This document shows positions 1 to 8,028 of a stretch of 64,000 bases of DNA, one piece after another. Source of the stretch: Eubacterium oxidoreducens (GTDB taxonomy: Bacteria; Bacillota; Clostridia; Lachnospirales; Lachnospiraceae); contig NZ_FMXR01000012.1 in assembly GCF_900104415.1 (NCBI RefSeq), forward strand, positions 62,001-126,000, given 5' to 3'. Under the pieces are notes generated by a model. The model was not told where the DNA came from, did not search any database, and worked only from the letters and a program-made list of their open reading frames with translations. The position numbers and the translations under genes were made by a program. Position 1 is the stretch's first letter. Every line of letters starts with the position of its first letter.

Positions 1-657
1 TATGCGAGTGTCCTTTCGGATTATGACAAAGGTTTTTTAGAAGGAATCATCAATTCACAGCTTCAGGTTTATGGCGGATTTCTAATTGATGATCTGGTGA
101 CAAAAGAGGTTGTAAAGCGCTTGAATGAACAATATCACAAGGCATCCGGGGGTAAGACAAAGGTCACGCTTGAAGAGATGCGCTATCTGCTTACGCAGGA
201 AGTAACAAGGCGTGAGCGCTATCTGATTTTGACGATGCTCTCTAAAAAACATGAAATGCACGTATATGGCAACGATACTTATCCGGAACTTGATCAGGTT
301 CAGTATCATGGGTATGCAGATTATATCTCAGAAATGCCGACGGTATTTGCCGAAAGTCAGATGAATCTTAATATTACGCTAAAGTCCATTCGCACAGGAA
401 TTCCGCTTCGCGTATTTGACGTGTTGGCCTGCGGGGGATTTTGCATCAGTAACTATCAAGCAGAAATCGCAGAACAATTTGCAATAGGAGAAGAAATCGA
501 GGTATATGGGGCCCTGGAAGAATTATTTGAAAAAGCACATTACTATATGGAACACCCAGACGTGTGTGCAAAGATTGCCGCCAATGGAAAAAGAGCGATT
601 GAAACTCGCCATGGATTTGAAGACAAGATCCGGCACATGTTCGGACAAAACAGCTAA
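1..657 (+). CDS. CgeB/DUF3880-like glycosyltransferase, 5' end outside window
   Basis: The reading frame is open from base 1, so the N-terminus lies upstream; 218 codons are visible before the stop. The C-terminal half resembles the glycosyl-transferase 1 domain of CgeB-type proteins: an ESQMNLNITL segment, then SIRTGIPLRVFDVLACGG, then a helical tail with periodic acidic residues. It is a clear paralogue of the minus-strand gene at 11674-12837, which has ESKINLNMTI and SGIPLRTWDVLAS at the same places. An internal GTG at 97 is possible but continuous upstream coding makes it an unlikely start. Such proteins are common in flagellin or surface-glycan clusters, and the neighbours (CBS-cupin protein, other glycosyltransferases, FliD-like protein) fit that. 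The sugar donor and acceptor cannot be deduced. Confidence 0.8.
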   Translation, partial: YASVLSDYDKGFLEGIINSQLQVYGGFLIDDLVTKEVVKRLNEQYHKASGGKTKVTLEEMRYLLTQEVTRRERYLILTMLSKKHEMHVYGNDTYPELDQVQYHGYADYISEMPTVFAESQMNLNITLKSIRTGIPLRVFDVLACGGFCISNYQAEIAEQFAIGEEIEVYGALEELFEKAHYYMEHPDVCAKIAANGKRAIETRHGFEDKIRHMFGQNS

Positions 658-674
658 GCGAAAAGGGGGAGCTT

Positions 675-1427
675 ATGACACTGGATAATTTTTTGATTCT
701 TTACAATAAGACGATGCGAGAAGCACTCTCGGAGATTGATGCCAATATCAAAGGTTTTTTGATGGTGGTAGATCAAGAGCAAAGGCTGATGGGGACTTTG
801 ACAGATGGTGATTTGCGCCGTGCTTTTTTGCAGGGAGCGTCGCTTGAGGATTCGATTGAAAAGGCGTATCAGAAGGATTTTACGTGCATTGGATGTGAGG
901 ATACAATTGCAACCATTATCGATATCTTTAAGGATACGCGTATCGAGTTTTTGCCGATTGTAGCAAAGGATAAAACCGTGCTCAATGTAATTACAAAACA
1001 GAATATGCATGCGCTTTTGCTTCAGGATATGGATTATGCATACGATCTTGACTGGATTAATATGGACGATTCCATTGTAGAAAATGAAATCTTTCAAAGA
1101 CCGTGGGGCTTCTACAAAACAACGGTTCTTAATCAATATTTTCAGTCGAAGATTATCCGGGTTGACCCGCGCGGGGCACTTTCTTTGCAGGAACATCACA
1201 GGAGAGAAGAACACTGGATTGTAGTGCATGGAGAAGGTCAGGTACAGCTTGATTTGACAAAGAGGCCAATTCGCGTGGGAGAACATATCTACATCCCTAC
1301 CGGGTGTAAACATCGACTGATTAATACATCGGATACGGAGTCTTTGATTATTACGGAGGTACAGCTTGGTGATTATTTTGGCGAAGATGATATTATCCGC
1401 TTTGAAGACGTCTATGGAAGAGAATAG
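675..1427 (+). CDS. CBS-pair protein fused to mannose-6-phosphate isomerase type II cupin
   Basis: A 250-residue protein starting 17 bases after the previous stop, with an AAAGGGGGAG ribosome binding site. Residues about 1-120 form a CBS pair of the kind found at the front of sugar nucleotidyltransferases (LMGTLTDGDLRRAF is the signature). Residues about 135-245 are a type II phosphomannose isomerase cupin: RPWGFYKT, QEHHRREEHWIVV, IPTGCKHRLINT and EVQLGDYFGEDDI are canonical, including the metal-binding His/Glu set. The nucleotidyltransferase domain that usually accompanies one or the other is absent. By family knowledge the cupin isomerises or epimerises a hexose phosphate; an adenosine-ligand switch through the CBS pair is inference. 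It probably supplies sugar for the surrounding glycosyltransferases. Confidence 0.85.
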   Translation: MTLDNFLILYNKTMREALSEIDANIKGFLMVVDQEQRLMGTLTDGDLRRAFLQGASLEDSIEKAYQKDFTCIGCEDTIATIIDIFKDTRIEFLPIVAKDKTVLNVITKQNMHALLLQDMDYAYDLDWINMDDSIVENEIFQRPWGFYKTTVLNQYFQSKIIRVDPRGALSLQEHHRREEHWIVVHGEGQVQLDLTKRPIRVGEHIYIPTGCKHRLINTSDTESLIITEVQLGDYFGEDDIIRFEDVYGRE

Positions 1428-1428
1428 G

Positions 1429-1471
1429 AATGCCGTCAGCGGCACTCTTGTACGGCTAACGGCATTTTTTT
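1429..1471 (+). terminator. Rho-independent terminator after CBS-cupin gene
   Basis: An ATGCCGT...ACGGCAT stem, extended inward by AGC/GGCT with one mismatch, is followed by seven T at 1465-1471. It ends the plus-strand glycosyltransferase transcript. The T-run overlaps the stop codon of the convergent gene at 1470. Confidence 0.85.
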
Positions 1472-2597
1472 AACTGCTCATCTGTTGCCACCACTCACGC
1501 ATATACGGTTCATCAAGTGGCTTGCTATGAAATTGCTGGTAAGGATCGTAAGCCAGGTAGACTTCAAGTGCAGCAGGACTAAAAAAGTGTGTTGCTAAGT
1601 AAGTGAGGTCTTCGTCGCTTTCGCTTCGCGTAGAGATATGTTGCAAAATCTTATAGGTAGTATCGTAATGCTCAAACAATTGAGGAAGCTCATGGGAAAC
1701 ATCCAAAAAGCCGCTCATATGGTTTTCTTTTTCCAGATTCATAATATAAAGAATCGGTTGCAGCTTTTCAATTTCTCCGTGGAAATCAGAAGCCGGCAAA
1801 GAAAGATCGGGGCGGATAGCCATAATATTATTAAATAATTCCTGAGCATCCTTTACATGACCTTGTTTTAGAAGCTCAGCTACGGCAAGCTTGAGTTCTT
1901 GCGTTTCGGCTTTTTCTTCTGTGAATCCGACCGTGGCTTCGTAAACGGAAAGTTCCTTGGCATGCGCCCACACCAACAATAGCTCTTCGGACAAAAAGCC
2001 ATAGACACGGGCGTGATACAAATCGTATCCGGATACATCAATTTCAGAAGACGCATCAAATAAAATGGTAAACAGCCAGGTGCAATATTCATCATACAGC
2101 TTGCGTGGCATAATCATCAGGTTGCCGGAATATACAATGTGTCCGGACAAGACCTCTTCAAAGAAAGGATAGTAGCCCGGATAGATTTTTTCTATGGAGC
2201 GTCCAATTGCTTCCAAATCGCGGAGATTGTGGGCTTCTGCATAATATTCGCGGTAAGTCTGTGGGATAGTTGCTTTCTTAGAAACGATGATGTTATGGGT
2301 TTTAAGCAGCTCATCTGCTTTGGCAGAGGTCATAAGATGTCCGTCCTCATCGTAGAAAAAACGACGATAGTGATTGGTTGCGATATTTTCCTGACCCTCG
2401 TAATTCTTCCATATCCAGTAAAGGCCGGTGAGTTCTCCGAAATATGGATTCTCTGCAGAAATCTGATCGGTTCCGGTGTTATCACCAAGGTAACCTAAAT
2501 CGTCTCCGAGTGCTCGGCCGACATGAAGCGGAATATAGGCTTCGTTTGCCGGAGGCTGAAACTTCTTATGTGTCATAACAAAAAACGTAGTGGCCAT
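1470..2597 (-). CDS. DUF4422-type glycosyltransferase
   Basis: A 375-residue protein with a TAGGAGA ribosome binding site eight bases before the ATG. The first ~230 residues match the DUF4422 pattern of capsular and surface-polysaccharide glycosyltransferases: an N-terminal FFVMTHK, a GTDQIS loop, LTGLYWIWKN and the hallmark ATNHYRRFF. The remaining ~140 residues are an acidic helical extension I do not recognise. It is a minus-strand gene convergent with the CBS-cupin gene and divergent from the GT2 gene at 2664, so it is transcribed alone. Role: transfer of a sugar to a surface glycan or flagellin, by family and context. Donor unknown. Confidence 0.8.
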   Translation of the reverse strand: MATTFFVMTHKKFQPPANEAYIPLHVGRALGDDLGYLGDNTGTDQISAENPYFGELTGLYWIWKNYEGQENIATNHYRRFFYDEDGHLMTSAKADELLKTHNIIVSKKATIPQTYREYYAEAHNLRDLEAIGRSIEKIYPGYYPFFEEVLSGHIVYSGNLMIMPRKLYDEYCTWLFTILFDASSEIDVSGYDLYHARVYGFLSEELLLVWAHAKELSVYEATVGFTEEKAETQELKLAVAELLKQGHVKDAQELFNNIMAIRPDLSLPASDFHGEIEKLQPILYIMNLEKENHMSGFLDVSHELPQLFEHYDTTYKILQHISTRSESDEDLTYLATHFFSPAALEVYLAYDPYQQFHSKPLDEPYMREWWQQMSS

Positions 2598-2663
2598 GGC
2601 AGTTCTCCTATGTTAGGTGCAAGTTAATATTTACATAAATTATATCATAAAAGGGTAGAAAAT

Positions 2664-3740
2664 ATGAATCTTTCCATTTGTATTATAACGAAAAATGAAA
2701 AAGAAAAATTAATACGTGCAATGCAAGATTTGCTTTCTATGGAGGTGGAAATTGTAGTTGTCGATACCGGTTCGCAGGATAGTACCGTACAGGCTCTTAG
2801 CGAACTGAAGAAACAGCCTCATAAAGCAAGGCTAAAGATAGCAGAGTTTGAGTGGATAGATGATTTTGCGGCAGCGCGAAACGAGGCGATAAAACAAGCG
2901 ACAGGAAAATGGATTTTCATGCTCGATTCGGATGAGTATCTCATGAAACCGTGCGATGAAAAAATATTAGAAATGCTTTTGCGTAAGCATCCGGGGCAGG
3001 TGGGAAGAGTTCTGCGCCGCAATCTGATTCCGGCAAAACCGGCTGCAAGGGAATGGATATCAAGAGTGTTTGAAAAGGCGTATTATCACTACGAAGGAGC
3101 GATTCATGAGCAGCTTGTGCCAAATGATCCGCAGATGCAGGTTGTGCTTTTTGAGACCAATATTTATCTGGAACACGACGGATATTATGGCTCCGATGAG
3201 GAAAGAAGAAAAAAAGCCACGCGTAATGAAGCGTTACTGTTAAAGGAACTCAATGAAAGAGGCGATGATCCATATCTTCTCTATCAGCTTGGAAAGAGCT
3301 ATTACATGGATGGGGAGATGGAAAAAGCAGCAGAACAATTCGATAAAGCGCTTGGTTTTGATGTGGATGAGAAACTAGAATATGTGCAGGATTTGGTGGA
3401 AACATATGGCTATGCACTAATGAATTCCGGACAGACTCAAAAAGCTTTAGGATTAGAGGGCGTGGTAGATTATTTTGGCCATTTGGCAGACTTTTGTTTT
3501 ATGATGGGATTAATCGAAATGCAAAATGCAAGATTTGATGAGGCAATCTTGTTCTTTCAAAAAGCAGCACAGGTTCCGCAAGGAAAAGTGGAAGGCGTTA
3601 ATTCCTATCTTGCTTATTATAACCAGGGGGTTATCTACGAATGCACGGGGAACAAAGAAAAAGCAATAGAAATGTACCGTAAGTGCGGGAACTATCCAAA
3701 AGCAGTCACGCAGTTGGCAAATCTTACAAAAAACGACTAG
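2664..3740 (+). CDS. Family 2 glycosyltransferase with C-terminal TPR repeats
   Basis: A 358-residue protein with an AAAGGG site nine bases before the ATG. The N-terminal GT-A domain has CIITKNEKEKL, the nucleotide-binding VVDTGSQDST and the metal-binding DSDEYL. Residues about 200-350 are tetratricopeptide helices (LLYQLGKSYYMDGEMEKAAE and YNQGVIYECTGNKEKAIEMY are typical). The architecture matches SunS-type and flagellar-cluster GT2-TPR enzymes, where the TPR part recognises the protein acceptor. It is a paralogue of the minus-strand gene at 14008. Context points to flagellin or another surface protein as acceptor; that is inference. Confidence 0.85.
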   Translation: MNLSICIITKNEKEKLIRAMQDLLSMEVEIVVVDTGSQDSTVQALSELKKQPHKARLKIAEFEWIDDFAAARNEAIKQATGKWIFMLDSDEYLMKPCDEKILEMLLRKHPGQVGRVLRRNLIPAKPAAREWISRVFEKAYYHYEGAIHEQLVPNDPQMQVVLFETNIYLEHDGYYGSDEERRKKATRNEALLLKELNERGDDPYLLYQLGKSYYMDGEMEKAAEQFDKALGFDVDEKLEYVQDLVETYGYALMNSGQTQKALGLEGVVDYFGHLADFCFMMGLIEMQNARFDEAILFFQKAAQVPQGKVEGVNSYLAYYNQGVIYECTGNKEKAIEMYRKCGNYPKAVTQLANLTKND

Positions 3741-3824
3741 GAAGATAGTATTGGTGTAGCGAGTATACATAGTGACTATACACTAACATCTTTCACAAAA
3801 ACCTGCCTAATATCAGCGAAATGC

Positions 3825-3853
3825 TATACGACATATGCTTTTCATGCTATAAT
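3825..3853 (+). promoter_or_regulatory. Possible promoter of the Mrp operon
   Basis: TATAAT at 3848-3853 with an extended TG two bases upstream (TGCTATAAT). The -35 region is poor (TATACG at 3825-3830, 17-base spacing). It sits only about 10 bases before the likely start of the MrpE gene, so the leader would be very short. Confidence 0.4.
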
Positions 3854-3862
3854 TTCTTTGTT

Positions 3863-4459
3863 ATGGATATGAGAGGGAAATATAAAAGTTATATCAGATT
3901 TGTAGTTTATATGTTTATATTCTGGCTACTGATCACCCAGATTTATACAATGAAATTCTTGATTATGGGTGCGGCAGCTTCTTTTGTGGTGGCATGGATT
4001 TGTATGCCGCTTTTTACGATTCGTAATTTATCCCAGACAAAACAATATTTTGTATTTGATGTATCGCTGGTTAAATTCTTCGCTTATTTTATTTGGTTAA
4101 TGAAAGAACTTGTCCTGGCGAATCTTGATGTTACAAAAGCGGTAATGCAAAAGACTGTTAGGATTGAGCCGAAGGTGATTTGTTTTCGGGTGAATTTTGA
4201 TAATCCGCTTGCAATTGCGCTTTTGGCTAATTCGATTACCTTAACGCCGGGAACGATTACACTTCATGTGAATAAGTCCAATGTATATGAGATTCACGCA
4301 TTGACGAGGACAGCAGCGCAAGGCATTCTTGATGGCAGCATGGCCAAGAAGGTTGCCTGGTTATATGATTATGATGATACGGTGGAGATTTTGGATACGA
4401 ATACTGTGACGCCACACTCGAATTGTTCGGGCAAGGAAAGCGTAGTAAAGAAATTATAG
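3863..4459 (+). CDS. mrpE: Na+/H+ antiporter subunit E (MrpE/MnhE-like)
   Basis: First gene of a ten-gene antiporter operon; about 198 residues from ATG 3863. The ATG at 3869 and one at 3821 are also in frame; no start has a good ribosome binding site, so the N-terminus is uncertain. Family features: two N-terminal membrane helices (YMFIFWLLI and FLIMGAAASFVVAWICMPLF), a third around LVKFFAYFIWLMKELVLANLDV, and the conserved LLANSITLTPGTITL segment typical of MnhE. MrpE is a small membrane subunit needed for assembly or activity of the hetero-oligomeric complex and has no known catalytic role. The tail after about residue 170 is longer than usual. Confidence 0.88.
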   Translation: MDMRGKYKSYIRFVVYMFIFWLLITQIYTMKFLIMGAAASFVVAWICMPLFTIRNLSQTKQYFVFDVSLVKFFAYFIWLMKELVLANLDVTKAVMQKTVRIEPKVICFRVNFDNPLAIALLANSITLTPGTITLHVNKSNVYEIHALTRTAAQGILDGSMAKKVAWLYDYDDTVEILDTNTVTPHSNCSGKESVVKKL

Positions 4460-4473
4460 TGAGGTGACGGATT

Positions 4474-4737
4474 ATGCGGATTGTATTTTTGATATTTGTG
4501 GCTGTCTTGCTGTTCGTCATTTTTATGATGATTGTTAAGATGATAAAAGACAAGAATATGTATGATCGGATGAACGGGCTGTCTGTAATCGGGGCAGATG
4601 TGTTGATTCTAATCATTTTATTTGGTTTTTTGGACGGACGCATTGAAATGTATATTGACATTGCGATTGCTTATGGAATTTTGGGAATGGTAACCAATAT
4701 ACTGGTTGCAAAATATTTGGGAGGTAAGAAGAAATGA
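4474..4737 (+). CDS. mrpF: Antiporter subunit F (MrpF/MnhF-like)
   Basis: An 87-residue, three-helix membrane protein with a GAGGTGA site before the ATG. The segment MYDRMNGLSVIGADVLILIILFG matches the MrpF core (RVxA-type loop followed by a helix). It overlaps the next gene by four bases (ATGA at 4734-4737), indicating translational coupling. It is a structural subunit of the cation/proton antiporter complex. Confidence 0.88.
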   Translation: MRIVFLIFVAVLLFVIFMMIVKMIKDKNMYDRMNGLSVIGADVLILIILFGFLDGRIEMYIDIAIAYGILGMVTNILVAKYLGGKKK

Positions 4738-5054
4738 TTCAGGAAATCATAGCGGCGTTTTTTATGGCGCTGGGAATCTTTTTTTGTGTCGCATCCCTAA
4801 TAGGATATTACAGACTTCCGGATTTTTATGCAAGGATGCATGCGTCCGGTAACAGTGAGACGATTGCGCTGCTTTTGATTGCAATCGGTTTTATTGTATA
4901 TAACGGATGGAATTTGCTTTCTATTAAAGTGGTGATATTGTTTTGCATCGTGTGTGCCTGCAATCCAATTGGGTCGCATGTACTTGCCAGAGCAGCATAT
5001 AAAAATGATTTTCCGATGGAACGTGTAGATCGGGCTGATGAGGGAGAGGAGTAA
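4734..5054 (+). CDS. mrpG: Antiporter subunit G (MrpG/MnhG-like)
   Basis: 106 residues with GGGAGG ahead of the ATG. The motif GYYRLPDFYARMHASGNSET is the near-invariant MrpG signature (R-x-P-D-x-x-x-R-x-H-A). There are three membrane helices. The stop at 5052-5054 is followed five bases later by the next start. It is a small structural subunit of the Mrp complex. Confidence 0.9.
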   Translation: MIQEIIAAFFMALGIFFCVASLIGYYRLPDFYARMHASGNSETIALLLIAIGFIVYNGWNLLSIKVVILFCIVCACNPIGSHVLARAAYKNDFPMERVDRADEGEE

Positions 5055-5058
5055 GCGT

Positions 5059-5697
5059 ATGCAGATAATATTGGTAGAAGCAATCATAGTGCTGTTTTTA
5101 ATCTGTATTACGATTGCGGTTATGGCAAGTGTAGATCTATTTGCTTGTACGATTTTGTTTTGCGCATTCAGTTTTTGTGCGGTAATGACTTACCTGGTGT
5201 TTGGTTCGCCGGATGTGGCCTTTACAGAGGCTGTAATCGGAACGATGTCAACGGTATTTTTTGCGGTAGCGTTAAAGTCGGTCGATCGGTTTGCAACCGG
5301 AAGTCGTAAGAAGACAAAAGAAAAAAAGAAGATGACAAAGTCGCAAAAGCGTTCTTTGATAGAAAAAGTGGCAACCGGTATTGTACTGGCGGTCATATGC
5401 GTGGCTTTTTGTAGCGCAACGAAATTTCTGCCGGAGATTGGGGATGCGGATTCTGCGCCGAACAGTCATGTGTCGAATTACTATATTGAACACAGCAAGG
5501 AAGATACGGGCGCGAATAACATTGTATCCGGAACGCTTGCGGATTACAGAGGTTATGACACAATGTTTGAAACGAGCGTGATGTTCGTATCCGGACTTGT
5601 GGTAACACTGATTTTGATTCATGGCACCGGCAAGATGGATATGCCGGAAATCCTGGGTCACAAGAAGAAAAAGGATGAGGAGAAAAAGGAGGAGTAG
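5059..5697 (+). CDS. DUF4040 / MrpA C-terminal-like subunit (MbhD-MbhE type fusion)
   Basis: 212 residues from ATG 5059, chosen because AGGGAGAGGAG lies just upstream; the in-frame ATG at 5038 lacks this. Residues 1-80 are the DUF4040/MbhD helices (YLVFGSPDVAFTEAVIGT is the hallmark). A short basic linker follows (RKKTKEKKKMTKSQKR), then an MbhE-like part with HVSNYYIEHSKEDTGANNIVSG and a final helix. In classical Mrp systems these segments are the C-terminus of the very large MrpA; in Mbh-type complexes they are separate proteins D and E. Here D and E are one small protein, so MrpA is split. It probably helps build the lateral ion path next to MrpB. Confidence 0.82.
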   Translation: MQIILVEAIIVLFLICITIAVMASVDLFACTILFCAFSFCAVMTYLVFGSPDVAFTEAVIGTMSTVFFAVALKSVDRFATGSRKKTKEKKKMTKSQKRSLIEKVATGIVLAVICVAFCSATKFLPEIGDADSAPNSHVSNYYIEHSKEDTGANNIVSGTLADYRGYDTMFETSVMFVSGLVVTLILIHGTGKMDMPEILGHKKKKDEEKKEE

Positions 5698-5699
5698 GT

Positions 5700-6149
5700 A
5701 TGCGAAAGAAATTCGGTGGAGTGGTACTGGATGTTTCCTCGCGTATTATCATACCATTCTCCATGATTTATGCAGTATACATACTGGCAGCCGGGGAAGA
5801 AAGCCCGGGCGGTGGATTCCAGGCCGGCGCAGTGCTGGCACTTGGAATTGTGCTCGCGCGGCTGGTGAAAGGAAAGGACGCTAATTTTAAGATCCCAAGT
5901 GCAATCGCAGTATCGGTTGCGGGGCTGGGCGCATTTTTTTATGTGTTCACCGGATGGTTGTCGCTGTTTAATGGCGGTATGTTTTTGCAATATGACAAGA
6001 TGCCGTTTGGCTGGCTTGAATATGAACAGCTTCACGTGCTGGGAATCTTTTTAATCGAAGCTGGCGTTACAGTCTGTGTTATGATGACGATTATCACAAT
6101 TTTGGAGGCACTTCTTAAGAGGGAGGATTTTGAAGAACATGATGATTGA
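5700..6149 (+). CDS. mrpB: Antiporter subunit B (MrpB/MnhB-like)
   Basis: 149 residues with AGGAG two codons upstream. The motif AAGEESPGGGFQAGAVLALG is the conserved MnhB loop (H/G-x-x-PGGGFQ-G). Four membrane helices. The C-terminus runs past the start of the MrpC gene (overlap at 6139-6149). Structural and ion-path subunit of the complex. Confidence 0.9.
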   Translation: MRKKFGGVVLDVSSRIIIPFSMIYAVYILAAGEESPGGGFQAGAVLALGIVLARLVKGKDANFKIPSAIAVSVAGLGAFFYVFTGWLSLFNGGMFLQYDKMPFGWLEYEQLHVLGIFLIEAGVTVCVMMTIITILEALLKREDFEEHDD

Positions 6150-6537
6150 TATGTTTCAGTCTTTACTCGCATCTAGGGGGATCTACTGCTTGATTTTTGT
6201 GATGTTTTTCATTGCAATTTTCGGCATGATTACCTGCAAAAATTATATGAAGAAAATGATGTGTATGAATATAATGCAGGTAGCGGTCATTTTGTTTTTC
6301 TTATGTTTTGCACAAAAGACCGGTACAACGATTCCGATTTTGGAGGAGGGAAATCATGATGCGGATCAGTACATGAACCCGATTCCGCATGCGCTTATGC
6401 TTACGGCGATTGTCGTAAGTCTTGGTACAACCGGAGTGGCGCTTTCGCTGCTGATGCGATTAAAAGAACATTACGGTTCGGTAGAAGAAGATAAGATTCT
6501 TAATATTAAACAGGATGAGGCAGAGGAGAACAAATGA
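6139..6537 (+). CDS. mrpC: Antiporter subunit C (MrpC/NuoK-like)
   Basis: About 132 residues from ATG 6139; GGGAGG at 6121-6126 gives a 12-base spacing, and TTG 6130 or ATG 6142 are alternatives. Three helices, homologous to NuoK of complex I: ITCKNYMKKMMCMNIMQ (helix 1-2 region) and NPIPHALMLTAIVVSLGTTG, the classical MnhC segment. It overlaps both neighbours (ATGA at 6534-6537 with the next gene). The charged C-terminal tail (KILNIKQDEAEENK) is cytoplasmic. Confidence 0.88.
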   Translation: MMIDMFQSLLASRGIYCLIFVMFFIAIFGMITCKNYMKKMMCMNIMQVAVILFFLCFAQKTGTTIPILEEGNHDADQYMNPIPHALMLTAIVVSLGTTGVALSLLMRLKEHYGSVEEDKILNIKQDEAEENK

Positions 6538-8027
6538 ATTTACTAGAACACCTTCCCGTGCTGATTATAGTCATTGTGCTTTCCGGCTCTTTGCTATGCA
6601 CATTTTTCAGCATGTTTCATAGATATATAGGAAAAGCTCTTGTGGTAGCCTGCGAAGCAGCTGCCTTTGTTTGTGCTGTCTTGCTTTTTGCGCAGGTAAT
6701 GCAGACGGAGGGAAATGAGATTCATTACGCGGTCGGAAATTGGCAGGCGCCGCTGGGAATCGAATTTGTGGTAGATCCACTAAATGCCCTTATGGTTTGT
6801 ATCATTATGCTTGTGGCGCTGTGTACTTGTATTTACTGTATTTGTTATATTCAATCGAAGAAATGGCTTCAGTCGGGAGGCTTCTTTACATTATTGGGTC
6901 TTCTTTCGGTTGGACTTTGTGGCATGACACTGACGGGAGATGTATTTAATCTTTACGTATTTTTGGAGATTGCTTCGATTTCTTGCTATGGTCTGATTGC
7001 AATGGGCGGGAAACGTTCGGTCATGTCGGCTTTTCGATATCTGTTGATTGGAACAATTGGAGCATCGTTTTATTTGATTGGTATTGGAATGCTATATTCG
7101 ATGACCGGTAGTTTGAATATGGCAGACATGGCGGAACTATTGCAAACGCAGATGGACAACCCACTTATGATTGTCGTATGTGTCAGCTTGATTGTAGCAT
7201 TTGGAATCAAGATGGCAATCTTTCCGTTTCATGCATGGCAGCCGGATGCTTATTCGTATGCACATCCGGGAGCTTCGCCGCTGATTTCCGGTGCAATGAG
7301 CAAGGTGCCGGCGATTGCGATGATAAGGTTTTTCTTTTTCATATTCGGGATTGATCATTTGGTCGTTCAGCATGCGACATTAATTGTTGGTGTGATTGGT
7401 GCAATTGGCATGATTTACGGATCTTTGTTTGCAATGGCGCAAAAGGATTTCAGACGTATGTTGGCGTATTCGTCTGTGGCGCAGCTTGGGTATATTGCAT
7501 TAGGTGTCGGCATTGCAAACGAATATGGTGTGACGGGATCTTATTTGCATATTTTGAATCATATGTTTATGAAAGGCGGTCTGTTCTTTGCCATCGGCGG
7601 AATTCAGTATCGCTATGGTATTGTTAATATTAATCAGTTTGGTCAGCTTCATAAGAAGATGCCGTGGACTTGTTTTGCCATTGTTGTTGGAGCAATGGCG
7701 ATGGTGGGAATTCCGCCTACAGGAGGATTTTTTAGCAAATGGTATTTGATGCTTGGAGCGATGGATCAAGGCTATTATGTCTATATTGCGGTATTGATTG
7801 TAAGTTCATTGATGAATGCAATCTATTTCCTTCGCGTGGTAGAAAAGATATTTATTTCGCCGGCTGCAAAGCTGCATGAAGTAGGTAAACATCCAAAACA
7901 TGCAGAGCTGCCGCTGCCGATTTTGATTCCGATTATTGTGTTTGGAATCGGTATGATTGCAATGGGTATTTTCAACGGAACGATCGTGGATAGCGTGGCA
8001 CTTCCGGTTTTAAAGGGGGTGCTGTAG
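6534..8027 (+). CDS. mrpD: Antiporter subunit D (MrpD/NuoM-N-like), first copy
   Basis: 497 residues, about 14 membrane helices, proton-conducting antiporter family. Key residues are present: the TM5 glutamate in VFLEIASISCYG, the TM7 lysine in IKMAIFPFHAWQPDAY, the TM8 lysine in AMSKVPAIAMIR and the late lysine in LNHMFMKGGLFF. PPTGGFFSKWYL is another family hallmark. It should form an ion-translocating channel of the complex. Coupled to mrpC by a four-base overlap; the next gene starts one base after its stop. Confidence 0.9.
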   Translation: MNLLEHLPVLIIVIVLSGSLLCTFFSMFHRYIGKALVVACEAAAFVCAVLLFAQVMQTEGNEIHYAVGNWQAPLGIEFVVDPLNALMVCIIMLVALCTCIYCICYIQSKKWLQSGGFFTLLGLLSVGLCGMTLTGDVFNLYVFLEIASISCYGLIAMGGKRSVMSAFRYLLIGTIGASFYLIGIGMLYSMTGSLNMADMAELLQTQMDNPLMIVVCVSLIVAFGIKMAIFPFHAWQPDAYSYAHPGASPLISGAMSKVPAIAMIRFFFFIFGIDHLVVQHATLIVGVIGAIGMIYGSLFAMAQKDFRRMLAYSSVAQLGYIALGVGIANEYGVTGSYLHILNHMFMKGGLFFAIGGIQYRYGIVNINQFGQLHKKMPWTCFAIVVGAMAMVGIPPTGGFFSKWYLMLGAMDQGYYVYIAVLIVSSLMNAIYFLRVVEKIFISPAAKLHEVGKHPKHAELPLPILIPIIVFGIGMIAMGIFNGTIVDSVALPVLKGVL

Positions 8028-8028
8028 C

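Noticed and set aside
654-1445. 263-residue open frame antisense to the CBS-cupin gene
   Set aside because: Shadow of a well-supported gene; its composition is rich in Leu/Arg/Cys/His with no domain and no ribosome site.
3741-3790. Imperfect GTGTA...TACAC palindrome after the GT2 gene
   Set aside because: Interrupted stem and no T-run; too weak to call a terminator or operator.
5272-5764. Long antisense frames across the DUF4040 and MrpB genes
   Set aside because: Antisense to membrane-protein genes; low-complexity and without family features.
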